Part shown: in pieces, positions 1 through 12,368 of the stretch
Layout of the letters: every line of letters begins with the position of its first letter
How positions within the stretch are numbered: the stretch's first letter is position 1
NCBI GenBank assembly: GCA_048013815.1
Contig: CM106585.1
Coordinates: 10,602,001-10,666,000 of the forward strand
DNA: 64,000 nt
Origin: Setoptus koraiensis
Lineage: Eukaryota > Arthropoda
Reading direction: 5' to 3'
Notes under the pieces: model-generated
What the model saw: the letters and a program-made list of their open reading frames with translations, nothing else
Databases searched by the model: none
What the model was told of the DNA's origin: nothing
Program-made: the position numbers and the translations under genes

Positions 1-2288
1 TTGCTCCAAACAACGCAACTGTCGTCGAATATTTTGCCATATATCAACGGATAGGGAATGGACACAAACAACGAATGCCAGAAGCTGGTCATGGCCACCG
101 CCAGAGCCTTTTGTTCCTGAGTGACAGAGCGCAAAAAGGTGACTATGTTGCCTGCGGGTCGTTCATCGTGTTGTTTTGTGCGTGTCATTTGCATAATCGC
201 ACAATTATAACGACAACAGTGTGTTAATTATAATGACAGAAGCGATAGATAATTAGTTGATTGAGTGGCTGCAAGTGTGAAAGCTGAGATTTCAAATGGT
301 CATAACGAAGTCATTGTTGTCGTTGTTATTGCACCACCGCGAGTCGCTTACCTGGCCGGCCCGAGCCTGAGATCATGCCTCCGAGGGCTATTATTGTGGC
401 ATACGTAATTAGGTTGTTTGTGTCGGGCGGACACTTGTCTGTGGTGCGGATATTTGGCGTTCGCTCGCCCAGGGCGCTGAACAGGCAAGAGCATTCGCCG
501 AATGCCGTTATGTTTGTGATTGGGTTCACAAACGATTGCTTGCATCCCGCGTGACAGGGCGAAAAGAAGGCCGTTCCCTGGGTTGAGTCGCAAACGGGCT
601 GATAGTTTTTCACGCCGCAATTACACTCGCGGTTGCAGTCGTTGGTCAGCTCGAGCCTGGGATAATCAATGGAAAGTTGCGGTGATCACCATAGATCATT
701 CGCAGTATTTGAGATTTCGGAATAGTTGCAATGGATTAGTTTATATTGAATTGGAACGGGAATTTGTGTTGAAATTTGAGTTTGTGAATGCTAAGCCGCT
801 AGACGGCGAACAGCGATTTATCACTCACATTCCGTTGTACACGTTGCTCGTGGTGCCCGGCATGTAGGGCGTGGGCCCCTTAATGGTGGACGCAAACAAG
901 AGCGTAAACACCGAGGTGGCCTCAACGAGAAATATGCAAGTGGTGAGAACGCGCGGCCCCGGCTTCAGCAAAGTGATCAACAGGCCGCCCAGTTGAACGC
1001 CTATTATCTTGGACAGTATGCCCGTGGTGCCGCTTATGAGGCTCGCCTTCGAGGCCGACTGCCTGAACTGGGCCTCGTAGTATTTGGTCTGAAAGACAAA
1101 GTGTCCTATTATTCCTATGCCCCTGAACAGACTTCCGGCTAGCGCGCACGCCACTATGGGATTGGTGGCTATTTGATACATTTCGCCAGGTAATTCTTTC
1201 AGGCTGAGCTCGGTTTTTTTCTGTGGCTGTTTCTTTTTGCTTTTTTTTTGTAGGTCGGCCTCGCCATCGGCCAATGGGGCGTGCTTGTTACTGCGACCCA
1301 TTAGGGTGTCGTGGGCACTGGAGGCGGGCACTGTGCCCGTTACCGTGTCCAACTGTTTCAAATGGGGCATCTGGTTGTCGTCCAGGGCGTCGTTCGAGTC
1401 CTCGTTGGCCTCATCCAGGCCGCTGGGCTTCTTCTTGAATTCGCGCGGAAACAACGACAACGGAAAGGCCAACATCAGCAGCGCCATGCCCGATATCAGA
1501 AAGCCTATCCACCAGGCCCCAATCCAGCGCGGGTCCTTCTCTGTGATGCCCTCGGGCACCACCAATGGATTTTCGTAATATTTCATACTGATCGAGGTCA
1601 AATAAAAGCCCAGCGGTGCGCCAAATATTCGCATAGAGAATATAAAGCCAAAAAAGGCCGGCATCTTGCTGCGACTGACATTGTCGTCTAAATACGGCGT
1701 GCCATAGGTGAAATAGAGGCTCGTACCGAAGCCCCGAAAGAAGTTGCTGGCGCCAAATATGAGCACGGCCACCATGGTCATGGTTGAGGCCGATTGAAAG
1801 CTCTGACCGCTACAGTTCTCCACTTCCGGCTTCAAGTGGCACAATTCGTCCACTGTGCGACTCTTTGACAGTGTTATGTTTTTTGCCCGCTCTAAATCGT
1901 CCATTTGAGCTGGCCCATAAATAAAATAAGGCAACGCTGTCAGCATAACACTCAATCCTGTCACTATGCAACCAATGGCCATCCATCTGGGCCTATGCGC
2001 AGTTTTTCCATAATAGCCTATAAATAAATTTGTCAACACAACGGCCACATTGTCCGTTATCATAATTAGTCCGCCTGTCGAGCTAGAGAATTGATAGCGT
2101 TTCTCTAGGGTGCTGAGGCTACCATTGAAACACGAATGATACGACACACTGAATATGCCAAACAGGCAAAATATGGCCGTGTAAGAGTATATGCTGAAAA
2201 AGGCGCGACGGCATAATGATTCTTGTTTTGGGGGCGCCCCAATACTGTCTGAGCTTGATGAGCTCGCGCTTGCGTTCATTTTGCCCAT
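1..2288 (-). CDS. Organic anion transporter (OATP/SLCO family), 3' end cut by window edge
   Basis: Plasma-membrane 12-TM exchanger of bulky organic anions. ATG at 2288. Exons read 2288-829, 656-352 and 151-1, joined by GTGAGT...CAG and GTAAGC...CAG introns with frame kept. Exon 1 has the OATP opening (ETLEKRYQFSS-like segment, then the HRPRWMAIG loop leading to LPYFIYGP). Exon 2 carries the Kazal-like extracellular domain (CNRECNCG, then YQPVCDS, FSPCHAGC). Exon 3 gives the conserved LRSVTQEQKALAV and IPYPLIYG...DDSCVVW segments just before the last TM helices. The remaining C-terminus lies outside the window. The cytosolic loop after TM6 is long and rich in K and Q. Family call is firm; the exact SLCO subfamily and substrate cannot be read from sequence. 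Confidence 0.93.
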
Positions 2289-2874
2289 GCTGGCTGAGTG
2301 GCGGCTGAGGTACGATAATCAATCAATTCTTTGATAATTCTTTTGTTATCTTTCTTGTTTGTTTGTTTCTGGAGGAAATTTTTCTCGATGTTCTAGTTGT
2401 CAATTTTAGTTTTATTCTTCAATGCAAGTTAATGTTTACTGTTTGTTGTGTGTCTGCTGTCACATCGCCCGAACGTTGCCTCTCTGCTGCAACGGCCCCA
2501 GAAATTGTCCGGCCGGCCAACGGAAATAGTGTTCAGACCCAATTCACCTGTTGATCAGGTGATCAGAGAGGCGTTATTAGAGGAGACACACTAGTTGCAG
2601 CCATTGTTTTATAGTTGTGTCGCAGTTGTTGTTATTGTGGCCCGATATTAATATTATTATTCAATGTGACAGGCGCGCCAAGACGTTTGTGCCAAGACGT
2701 CTTGCCGATGATGCAGCTGATAGTTATATTACATGATGACGGTATAACGTTAACTAACTAATGTAACTGTAATCGCGCTAGCCAATCTAATCTGTGTTTG
2801 TTGGTCGCGTTTTTTCTGTCCACAAGAGCCTATTTATTTTCGCCAGATATCGCTATTATTATTGCTTATATCAC

Positions 2875-2906
2875 TATTGCTATTGCTATTGCTATTGCTA
2901 TTGCTA
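2875..2906. repeat. (TATTGC)n microsatellite
   Basis: About five tandem copies of the hexamer TATTGC, embedded in a wider ATT-rich block. A short ORF across it is only the repeat read in frame. Confidence 0.85.
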
Positions 2907-4222
2907 TTATTGTTGCTATTATTATGTAATGTGTAGTAAGCTGTCGTGGGTGGCACAAGTCAAGTTTATATCATTGGTTATATGACTATCTATTCACGAT
3001 ACGACCATAATGTAATGTGTGTGCGATATGTTCATGTTGTGAGCACTACTCAAGACGCACTGTGAGGACAGTATCTGGCCCACATATCTTTGTGTTGTTG
3101 CTGCTCCAATTTTTCCGCCGCCGCTGCTGCTGCTGTTACTTTTGCACTATTACGCCACTGCTCAATTAAATAACTGATTGCACTGGCAAGCTAGCTGGTT
3201 GCATTTTATTACATAACTGACATATCATATTGAGCGTGGAGCACACAGGCGGTCGACGATGATGATTTGAGTACATTTGATTGGACGACTATCATCAGTT
3301 AGTCGTTTGGGCGACTATTGGTTAGGCTCCAAGATGTTTGTGCGAGATAAAAGGCGCTGATATTGTCAATATTTGTTGCCGTTGGCGCTGGGCGCTCGGT
3401 GTTGCAAATGTCACCGCAAATCGTGCAAAAATTGTGATCACAATGTACATATGTACAAGACAGTGCTCACAGTATCTTGACACCATCTAGCGCCGATATT
3501 GTATTTCAAGGAGCAAGGCGATTCTTGCAGATATTCAAGTCAACACAATTGACGCTGGCTCTCATATCTCTCGGGCTTATCTGTTATTCGGTGATTGGCA
3601 AGTGCGACATAATAGAGCAAAAAAGTACCACTGTGGTGCGCGATTGTATCTGGTGGTTGTTGGTCAATTCATTTATTAGCTGCAGGCAACGTCGCAACGC
3701 TTTTTCTTGGATGTAACACCGCAACAACAACGCCAACATCAACGCCAACATAATTAGCAATTGCAAATGAATGCGACTAAACACATGAATGCAATTAGAC
3801 AAATTAGATGACAGCACACAATTTAGGTTAATAATAACAATCACTGTTGTTGGAGCGCTTGTATTCATTTGGAATGGATAGCTCTCTCTCACAAACGCTA
3901 TTGTTGTCGCCTGAATCACTTGTTGCCAGCACCAGCCAGCCTGAATGGATGACGACAAAGGCACTATTCCCATTTCCATTTCCATTGATGATTTGGAACA
4001 TTGATACGACGGGCTTGTCATTGTCATCATTGTTCGCCAAGTCACTCGTTTGTTAGTCTGTTTATTTGTTTGTTGTCGGCCTGTTGCTGTTGTTGTTTCG
4101 TGCTCACCACAACCAGTGACTAAGAGCGATAAATAAAACTTGGTTCACTTTACTATCACTATTATCATTTTTATTATTACTATTATTATTATTGCTATTA
4201 TTATTAGCGAAAAAATCAATTT

Positions 4223-4239
4223 TCTCTCTCTCTCTCTCT
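4223..4239. repeat. (CT)n microsatellite
   Basis: Short perfect CT dinucleotide tract followed by imperfect CT-rich sequence, next to an ATT-rich tract at 4,150-4,205. Confidence 0.8.
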
Positions 4240-4421
4240 GTCTCGCTCTTCATGTCGCCCGCCGTTCTTTGTGTCATGATGATGTGCGTGATAAACAAAC
4301 ATTAGCAATAGCAACACTATTCAAATTTGCGACACCTGTCGCCCATTTGACTCTGTCACCTGTCATTCGCTAGTTGTCGCTAAGCCGGGCCGGTGGTTGT
4401 GATTTATTTGCTTATCATTAA

Positions 4422-5906
4422 TTATCTGTGCTTCTTCAGTGCCTTTTCAAGGCCCTTGCCAAAATCTTCGTGCACTTGGCTGAAATGTTTCACCATTTGT
4501 TCTTGGGTTGTTTTTTGGGCCCAGCGCAAATGGTCGGCAATGTTGCCAATCAATCTGTTTTGTTGATCTTTCGACGATGCCACCTTCGACCAAAACTCTC
4601 TCGCCTGACTGTAATTGTCGTCGTCGCTTAGGTCGTGTCTGCCCACCGAGCCAATGAATTTTGCGGACATTGTGGTGTCATTGTGATCTTTGTCCTTGTC
4701 GTTGTTGTTTATGGCCTGCTTGCTGTTTGGCACATAATTCAACGAGCCGGCATCTATTTTCGCGTGACTCAGCTTGCCGTCTCTGTACGTGGGCGTCATA
4801 ACTGGACATTGGGGCTTATTGACGGCCAGCTGATAATAGTTGCCGCCCAGACGATAACGCTGAGCGTCCTGGTACGAAAACATGCGGCCCAGCAGCATCT
4901 TGTCGGGCGTCGGTGCCACGCCGGGCACCATGTTGGCCGGACAAAAGGCTATTTGTTCAACTTCGCCAAAATAATCCTGCGGCAGCCTGTCCAATGTCAA
5001 TTTTCCCACCTCTATCAGCGGATATTGTTTATGAGGCCACACTTTGGTACAGTCAAACGGGTTGAATTTAACCTGGTCAACTTGGTCCGAGTCCATTGTT
5101 TGCACACACAATTTCCACGCCGGATAATCCTTCTTTTTGATTGCCGTCTGCAAATCCCTCAGCGCGTAATCGGGATCTTTGCCCGCCAGTTTGACTGCCT
5201 CGCTCTGTTCGAGATTCTTTATTTTTTGCTGGCAAATCCAATGAAATTTCGCATAGTGAACTTTACCCTGCTCGTTGATCAACTTGAACGTGTTCACGCC
5301 AAACCCGTGCATGTGCCGGAATCCGTCCGGAATGCCCCGGTCGCCGAATAGTATACACACCTGGTGAATACTTTCCGGGTTGAGCGCGATAAAATCCCAG
5401 AAGGCATTGGCGTCTTTCATGTGCGTCTTGGGGTGGCGCTTCTGCGAATGGATAAATGATGCGAATTTTATCGGGTCGCGAATGAAGAACACAGGCGAAT
5501 TGTTGCCAACAATGTCCAAATTGCCCTCTTCGGTGTAGAGACGAACGGCAAAACCGCGTACGTCCCTCACTGTGTCCGCGGCGCCCGTTTCGCCCGTCAC
5601 CACGGAAAATCTCACTACTGCATCGGTTTTTTTGCCCTTTGTTTCAAACACTTTCGCCTTGCAATATTTCGCCATGCTGGACTCGGTCACCTTGAAATGG
5701 CCATAGGCGCCCATGCCCCTGGCGTGAACAACCCGCTCGGGTATGCGCTCCCGATTGAAGACGGCCGTCTCCTCCACATAGGCCACATCATGCAGCACCA
5801 TGGGTCCCTTAGGGCCGACCGTGAGCGAGTTGAATTTGTCAACGGGCGCGCCCGAGGCCAGAGTCAGTCGATCGGACTTGGCCTTTGACGTCGATGAGCC
5901 AGACAT
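4422..5906 (-). CDS. CAT: Catalase, single exon
   Basis: Heme catalase that dismutates hydrogen peroxide, normally peroxisomal. The frame is open upstream only from a TTG, so the ATG of MSGSSTSK at 5906 is the start (494 aa, close to the usual ~500-530). Catalytic His61 sits in RVVHARGMGAYG, Asn135 in DIVGNNSPVFFIRD, and the proximal heme ligand Tyr345 in RMFSYQDAQRYRLGG; FNPFDCTKVWPHKQYPL and VEQIAF are also canonical. Several usually fixed positions differ (HMHGFG for HMNGYG, NMVPG for NMPPG), suggesting a fast-evolving lineage, but the active-site residues are intact. There are no introns, unlike most neighbours. The C-terminus (KKHR) is not a classical SKL-type peroxisomal signal. Function assignment is secure; location less so. 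Confidence 0.96.
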   Translation of the reverse strand: MSGSSTSKAKSDRLTLASGAPVDKFNSLTVGPKGPMVLHDVAYVEETAVFNRERIPERVVHARGMGAYGHFKVTESSMAKYCKAKVFETKGKKTDAVVRFSVVTGETGAADTVRDVRGFAVRLYTEEGNLDIVGNNSPVFFIRDPIKFASFIHSQKRHPKTHMKDANAFWDFIALNPESIHQVCILFGDRGIPDGFRHMHGFGVNTFKLINEQGKVHYAKFHWICQQKIKNLEQSEAVKLAGKDPDYALRDLQTAIKKKDYPAWKLCVQTMDSDQVDQVKFNPFDCTKVWPHKQYPLIEVGKLTLDRLPQDYFGEVEQIAFCPANMVPGVAPTPDKMLLGRMFSYQDAQRYRLGGNYYQLAVNKPQCPVMTPTYRDGKLSHAKIDAGSLNYVPNSKQAINNNDKDKDHNDTTMSAKFIGSVGRHDLSDDDNYSQAREFWSKVASSKDQQNRLIGNIADHLRWAQKTTQEQMVKHFSQVHEDFGKGLEKALKKHR

Positions 5907-6222
5907 GATATTTTCTGGCAATAATATCTTCCTCGAATAATTGATTAATCGGAGCCCCTGTCAAAGCCAACATTAGCCACCTGAGTCAATGGAGTTTTAA
6001 TCGCGCGAGAATGAATCGTCAAATGATCAAATATACGCAATGTGTAGCGGCATGAAAAACATACGCCACAAGTATCAAATTGCAACAATTAGCCGCGGCA
6101 GCCAACTAACGAAAAGTGAGATTTGCCCAGATAATTGTGGTGAGCGATTGAGCGATTGGATGTGTGTTTATTGCTTTCATTGATCATGAACAGATCTGAT
6201 GTTTTTTGCCGAAGTAGGCAAG
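5907..6222. other. Intergenic, catalase 5' flank
   Basis: About 315 bases between the catalase start and the stop of the LRR gene, both on the minus strand. AT-rich, presumably the catalase promoter. No further element recognised. Confidence 0.5.
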
Positions 6223-8065
6223 CTATTCGCTTCGTTTTCCACGTTCACCGCCAATTGTAATGTATTTGTAAATGAGTATGGCCACCAGACACTTGGTAGC
6301 CACCAGAACAGCGGTGAGATATTGATTCAGAAACCAGATGTCCGAGATGGGATCCAAGTCGAGCTTACAGCGGGCCGCCTTCAGGTGGCCTTGCCGTGTG
6401 CCGAAAAATTCACGTAAATGCATTGATGCATTGCATTGACTGCATTGTATAAAATCAGATAGTTGGTCTAGATAATCGAGCAGCCATTTAGAGCGACAGC
6501 AGTCGATTTGTTCAATTATAATCTTGTGTTCCTTGCTTCCACTGAAATATTTTACAAACAATTCATGAGCCAACTCTAGCAAGCTTGTGTTTCTCAGGTC
6601 GAGGCTAACCCCGAGCCGCTCGTCTTCTATGTGATCAAATGAACCTGGTTTTATATTGAGCTTTGGATTGTTACTCAGGTCTATAATTGTGTCAGCAGCA
6701 TCTTTATTATCGCCTGACTGTTGGCGTTTATCTACAGTCAATATGAATGCTCTGTTTGAAATTGTACCCAATCTGTTGTGCGAAAGATCTATCCGCTTGA
6801 AAAAACCTCGAAACGCATAACTTTTCACCTGAGATAGCCTATTGTAACTAAGATCTACAACAGTTGGCAACAATGAGCTCTTGACGGTTGACGTTTCGTT
6901 TGTATCTTCTTTTTCGGCCACAATTTCCAATGTCCACTGTTTCTCACCTTGTTTTTCGTCTCGCTGATTAAGTCGAAAGGAACTCGATATAGATCTGGGC
7001 TGTCGCCAGTCTCCAGGCTGACGGTTACACCATTATTATAGCCAGATCCTGTTGATGTCAATGAATACGATCCAATCAGAACATCATCAAGCTCGTTGGT
7101 ATGCGTTTCATCTATTTGTTCATTGCCAACTGTGTCATCAGAGTCGTCATAAAAACCCAACAAACCACAGCTATCCTTAGTTATCAGAGATCCGTTGAGC
7201 AATGAGGCCAGATCAAACTTCACACTGTCATCCTCATAACAATAAATGTTGCCTGCCACACCAGCGTACTTGATACTATCAATGAATCCTATATTGCCAA
7301 CTGCATTAGTTGTTGCAGATAAATTTTTGGCCAGACGCTCTATCGCACTATTTGCGCAACATCTGATAGTGTCTATCGTTACGAGATGACCAGAACTTGA
7401 ACTCTCGAGTGATTTGTCCAGACTTGTATCACCAACAACGCTTACATTGGTCAAATTTAACAGTACCGATGGCCTTAGTAAACCGTTGAAGGTACCCCGA
7501 TTGAATTCCAGCACCTCGTTACTGCTGAAATCTGTGACTAAACGGTAATGGTCGTCACTCATATTGACCAATTTATCACCGGAAGAGGATTCATTTTCCG
7601 TATTTGATAACCTCCTGTCAACCTCGAAGGTGTTGTCAAATATGAAACCGAGCCGATTATTGGCTAGGTTGATGTGTCTGATCGATGCCGTCAGTTGCAA
7701 AGCTCTTTGATCAATTGATGATATTGGATTAGTTGCGTAGCATTTTTTGCATTATTGTCATAACGCCAACAATTATTGTTGGTGTCGCTGTTGTTTTCAT
7801 CAATCATACCCGTGCTATTTCCGACTAGTTGATTCTTGCCCGGTTGGATTGGTGAACATTCGATGTGCCGACTTGAGGAATCGTTATCGTCACAATATAA
7901 GGAATCTGGTGTTTGTTTGCAAAGACACTTGTAACTGTTCACAAGATTGCAATTTTGCATATCGGTATTTGATTCAAGAGAACTCGCGTTACCTAGTCTA
8001 CTGATAAGACAGGCCAACATACAGACCATCTTTGCCAACACTGTATGTTGCGATAAGAGCCCCAT
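6223..8065 (-). CDS. Leucine-rich-repeat single-pass membrane protein
   Basis: Predicted three-exon gene: 8065-7810, 7702-6948 and 6879-6223 (555 aa, frame kept). The second intron (GTGAGA...AAG, 68 nt) is well supported. The first (GGTATGA...AGAG, about 107 nt) is my best reconstruction, because the two reading frames meet near 7,700 out of phase. The N-terminus is hydrophobic (signal peptide) and followed by a cysteine cluster (YKCLCKQ...LYCDD) like an LRR N-cap. LRR units include IRHINLANNRL, LPTVVDLSYNRL and FKRIDLSHNRL. A cysteine-containing C-cap (QIDCCRSKWLLDYL) precedes a TM helix (AVLVATKCLVAILIYKYI) and a short basic tail. Likely a cell-surface adhesion or signalling LRR protein; no orthologue recognised. 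Confidence 0.75.
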
Positions 8066-9024
8066 TGTCTCATTCGGTGATGATGTTTTTCTTCCTCGTA
8101 TTCTGTTTATTTATTAGATCTGATTTTATCCCGAAGCATTTGAGCTCCTCACAACATTGTCTGTACGACTTCAAGAGACACAGCCCTTCTGTCATTTGAA
8201 GACCAATTGCTGATCTGATTGAGTTTGAGACTGCTTTCTCGCCGACAATCATTTCCTCTTTCTTTTGTTCACTGTAATACCCTAATTACTCATTTACTGG
8301 CACCTGTTTCTGGGTGCAGTCAATGCTACTCGGGCTTATCTCGCTTGTAAAACTGGAAGAATTCGCATACGATTCGTCTACCATTATTTATTTATTTATT
8401 GATCAACCGATCAAGCAGAGCTTGCTTGCATAGTTGGGTACTATGGTGTCACTCACAATCGTTGATTTTGTTGATTTGGTGACTCGAACTAATCGATTGG
8501 CCATTGCCTTAGCTCGTAAAACTCGCAAAGTCTATCGAAAAACAAAGTCGTCGGTAATTAAAAGTAAAAAAAAATCTATCTACACCCGATATGGCGAACA
8601 AAATGCAACATAAAATTTGCCGTTATCACCACGACATCTCTTTGACGGCGCTCCAATGGCTGCCAAGGAAAAGCAGACATGCAATCAAGATTACTAGTGG
8701 ATCATTCATCTTGAATCACTAGGAAGTAATCTAGTGATAATCTAAAGGTTGTTCACATGAACCGTCCTCGTACCTTGATCAAGATGCCGTCATACCATTA
8801 GTGGTTGTTGGTGCAATGGCTCTCTAATGGTTGTAAGATTTCGCTTAGTTGCATCCATGATGACCGTTACAGACTTGACCACGATGTCGATAATCTTGTA
8901 CAGGGTCTTCTCATCGTGTCCGCTAAAGAAACAAACAAACAGCCGGAAAAGGCCAACATTTGGACATCGATCGATAGAGGAACGTATCAATATTTTCTCA
9001 AAACTCGAGGATATCTAGCTCACC
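8066..9024. other. Intergenic
   Basis: About 960 bases between two divergently transcribed genes (LRR protein and small orphan). AT-rich with no coding domain recognised; it presumably holds both promoters. Confidence 0.5.
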
Positions 9025-9505
9025 ATGTACCTCAAGTTATCTTTTATTATATTTTTGGCCATCGGTTTGTCTGCCTATCAAAATCAGGCATCACCAGCCA
9101 GCTCCAAGTTGTCAACCGGAGATCTCACGTCATCCACCTCGATAATTCATTCTTTGTCAAGATCTACTCTCGATATTATTGGTAGCATTCCAATTGGCAA
9201 GATTCTCATAACTTTTGGAGTATTATTCGGTTTGGTATTAATTTTTATCAGATTAATAGTCGTGCTACTGCCCATTGTGATTTTGGGCATGCTAGCTCGC
9301 GAGGATTCATAGTAAGTACTTCAATGGAATATATAGAGCCAATTTAGTGAATGATAATCAATTCCTTACCGTTACATTCCTTCTTCTCGCACTCGACCAC
9401 AATTATTCGAAAAAATTATCAAGTCTGATAGACATTCTCAGGACAGTGGTGGAGTCATTTACTGGTACTGCTTCGACACTTGTTAGCTCATTCCAGAGCG
9501 ATTGA
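9025..9505 (+). CDS. Small secreted or membrane orphan protein
   Basis: Two exons, 9025-9311 and 9424-9505, joined by a GTAAGT...AAG intron, give 122 aa in frame. The unspliced frame would stop right at the donor (the TAG overlaps the GTAAGT), which supports splicing. The N-terminus is a signal peptide (MYLKLSFIIFLAIGLS), followed by a Ser/Thr-rich segment and a long hydrophobic helix (IGKILITFGVLFGLVLIFIRLIVVL region). The tail after the intron reads YLIDILRTVVESFTG and ends in FQSD. I recognise no family. Comparable small SP-plus-TM proteins are common lineage-specific genes in arthropods. Confidence 0.6.
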
Positions 9506-10204
9506 TATAACCAAGTTAACTGAGAGAATTGCGAACCCGTATTACCTAATCGTAATTTATGTAATCGATGATAACTAATTTATTTGTATTAAATATTTAA
9601 GAAACTTATTCATAATTTTTATAGTGACCTATGAGTTCATAGAATATGCTTCATAAAATTTTTGACTTGCTATAACTTTCAAAATATATAGACAAACTTT
9701 ATGCTACAAGCTCGCAACAAAGTTATTAATACAGTCATTAACATTGATAACTAACTCATTACTGAGAGTGAGGTGGTATCGCTTGTTACTGGCTCAGCTA
9801 GGCGTATCCTACCAAACTAATTAAGTATATGGTGTGGTAAATCTAAGACTCCGTTGCTCAAGCAATACAATTGTTTGGAACCTTATAAGATTGATGCGCG
9901 AATAATTTTAAGATTCTACGTTCTTTTTACCCAATATGAAAATTAATAAATCTCCAGTTCATCTGGATATCTTGAACTCTAGATGAGATAGCAGTTGATT
10001 GAGGTATAGTAGATAACATAATAAACAAGGTTAAGCTATTCAGTTATTCCATATGACTTTATCCAAGTCCTCGCAATGACAATACATGTGAATATATTGG
10101 AATATCGGGAATTTAATTTGAGTAGTGCCAATAGTTAGTTACTTTTCACTTATGAATGTGAATACCATAGAGAATATGATCCATAGATTTTATAGATTGC
10201 TCAA
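9506..10204. other. Intergenic, AT-rich
   Basis: About 700 AT-rich bases between two convergent genes. They would contain both 3' UTRs (several AATAAA-like hexamers are visible). No coding signal recognised. Confidence 0.5.
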
Positions 10205-11550
10205 TCATGTCTGTGCTCTATTTGATAGGACATTGTTTTGATGGTTAGCAGTTTTGGTATGCCTAATGTAGTTGTCTTTCCATGAGAAATTTTTGCTACA
10301 AAGATGACAAACATATTTAGATCTGTTTTGAGAGTGTATCTGCTGATGTCTCTTTAGGTTCGCTTTTTCTCTAAATGATCTCATGCATACATTGCATTGG
10401 TGATTTCTAGGACGGTTGGCAGCAAGAGATTGAGAGAGAACTTGCGATGATTGCTGTGAGGAATTCTTGCAATCAATTGTGACATGCTGAAAATCCAGAT
10501 GGGAATTTAAATGTGCATTTGCTTGCTGCGAGTTGCTTAATATTATGCCTGAATATTATAAATAGTGATCATTATATGAGCGGGAGAACAAATAGAATGC
10601 TAGTTAGAATATAGATTCGAGGCATTAAGGGTTAGAATCTACGATGCAGTTGTTCCAGTTGAACTTACCTTGATTATGAGCAATATTTCTAGACGATGAC
10701 GGTTGATCGAAAGGGAAATGTGGGCTATCCGAGGTCTACAGAGAAACAAAACAGAAGGAGAGGAGAACTATTAGTAAATGTCGCTTTTTCTAGCACAGAT
10801 ACATCAATTGTGTAGAATCTATCTACAAATTAACAGCAACTATTGATTATGTGAATAGCACAGCAACGAATCATTTCAACTTACATCACCGGTGACCATT
10901 GATTGCTCAAGTAGACGGGCCGGTTCTGCGTCTTGTATTACTTCATCTAGAGAGTAACTAGGATTACGAACCATTAGTTGCTGAGCATCCAAATGTGATG
11001 GATGTCCGTCAATGATATCTACAATGCCTGGTGCGTCTTTTCCTCGACCTTTGTTATTAGCTGCGCCAGTTTGTTTTCTGGCGTTCTTTTTGTAGCGAGT
11101 TATGGGTGTTGCGCCTACACCCAGTAATCCAGGTCTTCTCTGTTGAGCAACCACCGCGGCTGTCGCTGTATCCCCGGCCCAATTGATACCTTGCAGTGGT
11201 CCTGATAGACCTGTGATTTGTAGATTATCAGCACTTCTAATGAGGGATATAAAACGATCTTGTGGTATAGTTATTTCACCTCTATACATAAAGTCAACAA
11301 TCAATTTGAGATCTTCAGCTGGCATATCTTTGAGAACAATGACAGGATAATGAAATGGATTGGCTAGTTTCTCAAAAAGATTTCTAAAATACGGCGAACA
11401 AGCTGATAGTACTAATTTGTGAGCGTGTATTTGTCCATCGCCACAACTAAGTGTAACATCCACCAATCGTTCGCTCTGGTACATCTCTTGAAATACAGCC
11501 GACAGAGCGGGTTCATTGCGTCTGACACAAACAAGCGGACAATTGGCCAT
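10205..11550 (-). CDS. BTB/POZ-C2H2 zinc finger transcription factor (lola/tramtrack type)
   Basis: Three exons: 11550-10885, 10735-10669 and 10548-10205 (358 aa). Donors are GTAAGT and GTAAGT; acceptors GTAG and TCAG. Start at the ATG of MANCPLVC (the open frame upstream begins only with TTG). Residues ~15-115 form an arthropod BTB domain (VDVTLSCGDG, AHKLVLSACSPYFRNLF, VIVLKDMPAEDLKLIVDFMYRGE). A basic, low-complexity linker follows (YKKNARKQ). The last exon carries two C2H2 fingers: C-x2-C in HQCNVCMRSF ending KRHQQIH, and C-x2-C in YVCHLCSKNF ending IRH-x5-H. This is the domain order of the Drosophila lola/ttk/br group: nuclear dimer, sequence-specific DNA binding. The gene may have alternative zinc-finger exons, as lola does, but none are evident here. 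Confidence 0.88.
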
Positions 11551-12368
11551 CTTCAAATAAGCGTCGTCTCTCGTTTGGTGCTTGTTGGTGCTCCAGATAC
11601 TCCTAATGGTGTGATGAGAGTTATTGGTTTGCGATAATAATATTTGTGCTATCTGTTTGTAAATAATGGTATAAGATGGAGATGGTAGAGGTCGCTCAAA
11701 TAATTATTGTTTTGTCCCAATGTGTTAATCAAATGCGTAATCGATTGAACTGTTGGCCAATGACTGGAAAAATTTGCACAAGTTGGTATCATCCGAAATA
11801 GTGAAATCCATATAAATAATATAATAATAATAACCAAGTCGAAGTTGATTTAAACGCGAGCTGTATCAGTTCGGTTTTAAGTCAGTGGAATTCAAGTCGA
11901 ATGGATGACTCGCTCTCTTGTTACGTCAATATTGTTGTTGTTGCTTAATCTGGTCGTTTGTTTATTGCTGTCGGTTGTAACTGTACAATTGCAATTGACT
12001 GTTGTTCGCATGTAATATGCTAATTTGGCGTAAATTGATCTAATTAATAGCAATTATTTGCAAATATCAGGTATTGTTATCGACCCGACTGATATAATGT
12101 ATTCGCGTAATAAAAGTGGATGACGATGATGACGAGAAAATCTAAACCAGCAGTAGTAGCAGTAGAGACAGCCGATGATGATGATGAAGAAGATGATGAT
12201 TATCACTGCCTATTGAGTGATGTTCGTGCGTTTTCATTCTATTGCTACACAGTGCTGTCCTTGGTAATAATAGTTACGATTTTGTCCGTTCATAGTCACT
12301 CTCAATGAAATAATGGTTGAGTGGGTTGTCGAAAATGAAAGCATTTTGGCCGAGCAAAGTAAACTTTT

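Larger units (their letters stand above)
2289..4421. other. Gene-poor intergenic region between OATP and catalase
   Basis: About 2.1 kb between the divergently placed OATP start and the catalase 3' end. Reading frames here are short and have no recognisable domain. The stretch contains simple repeats (listed separately) and AT-rich sequence, and presumably the OATP promoter near 2,290-2,600. I see no gene in it. Confidence 0.6.

Noticed and set aside
3470-3500. CCATCTAGCGCC near 3,482 as an insulator site
   Set aside because: The order of elements does not fit the insect or vertebrate CTCF consensus on either strand.
4635-5351. 238-aa ORF on the plus strand
   Set aside because: Antisense shadow of the catalase coding region.
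4422-5906. Horizontal transfer of catalase from bacteria
   Set aside because: Intronless, but the motifs and spacing match animal clade catalases and the base composition is like that of the neighbours.
8070-8252. 60-aa ORF upstream of the LRR gene
   Set aside because: Separated from the LRR start by a few bases in another frame. No domain; probably 5' UTR.
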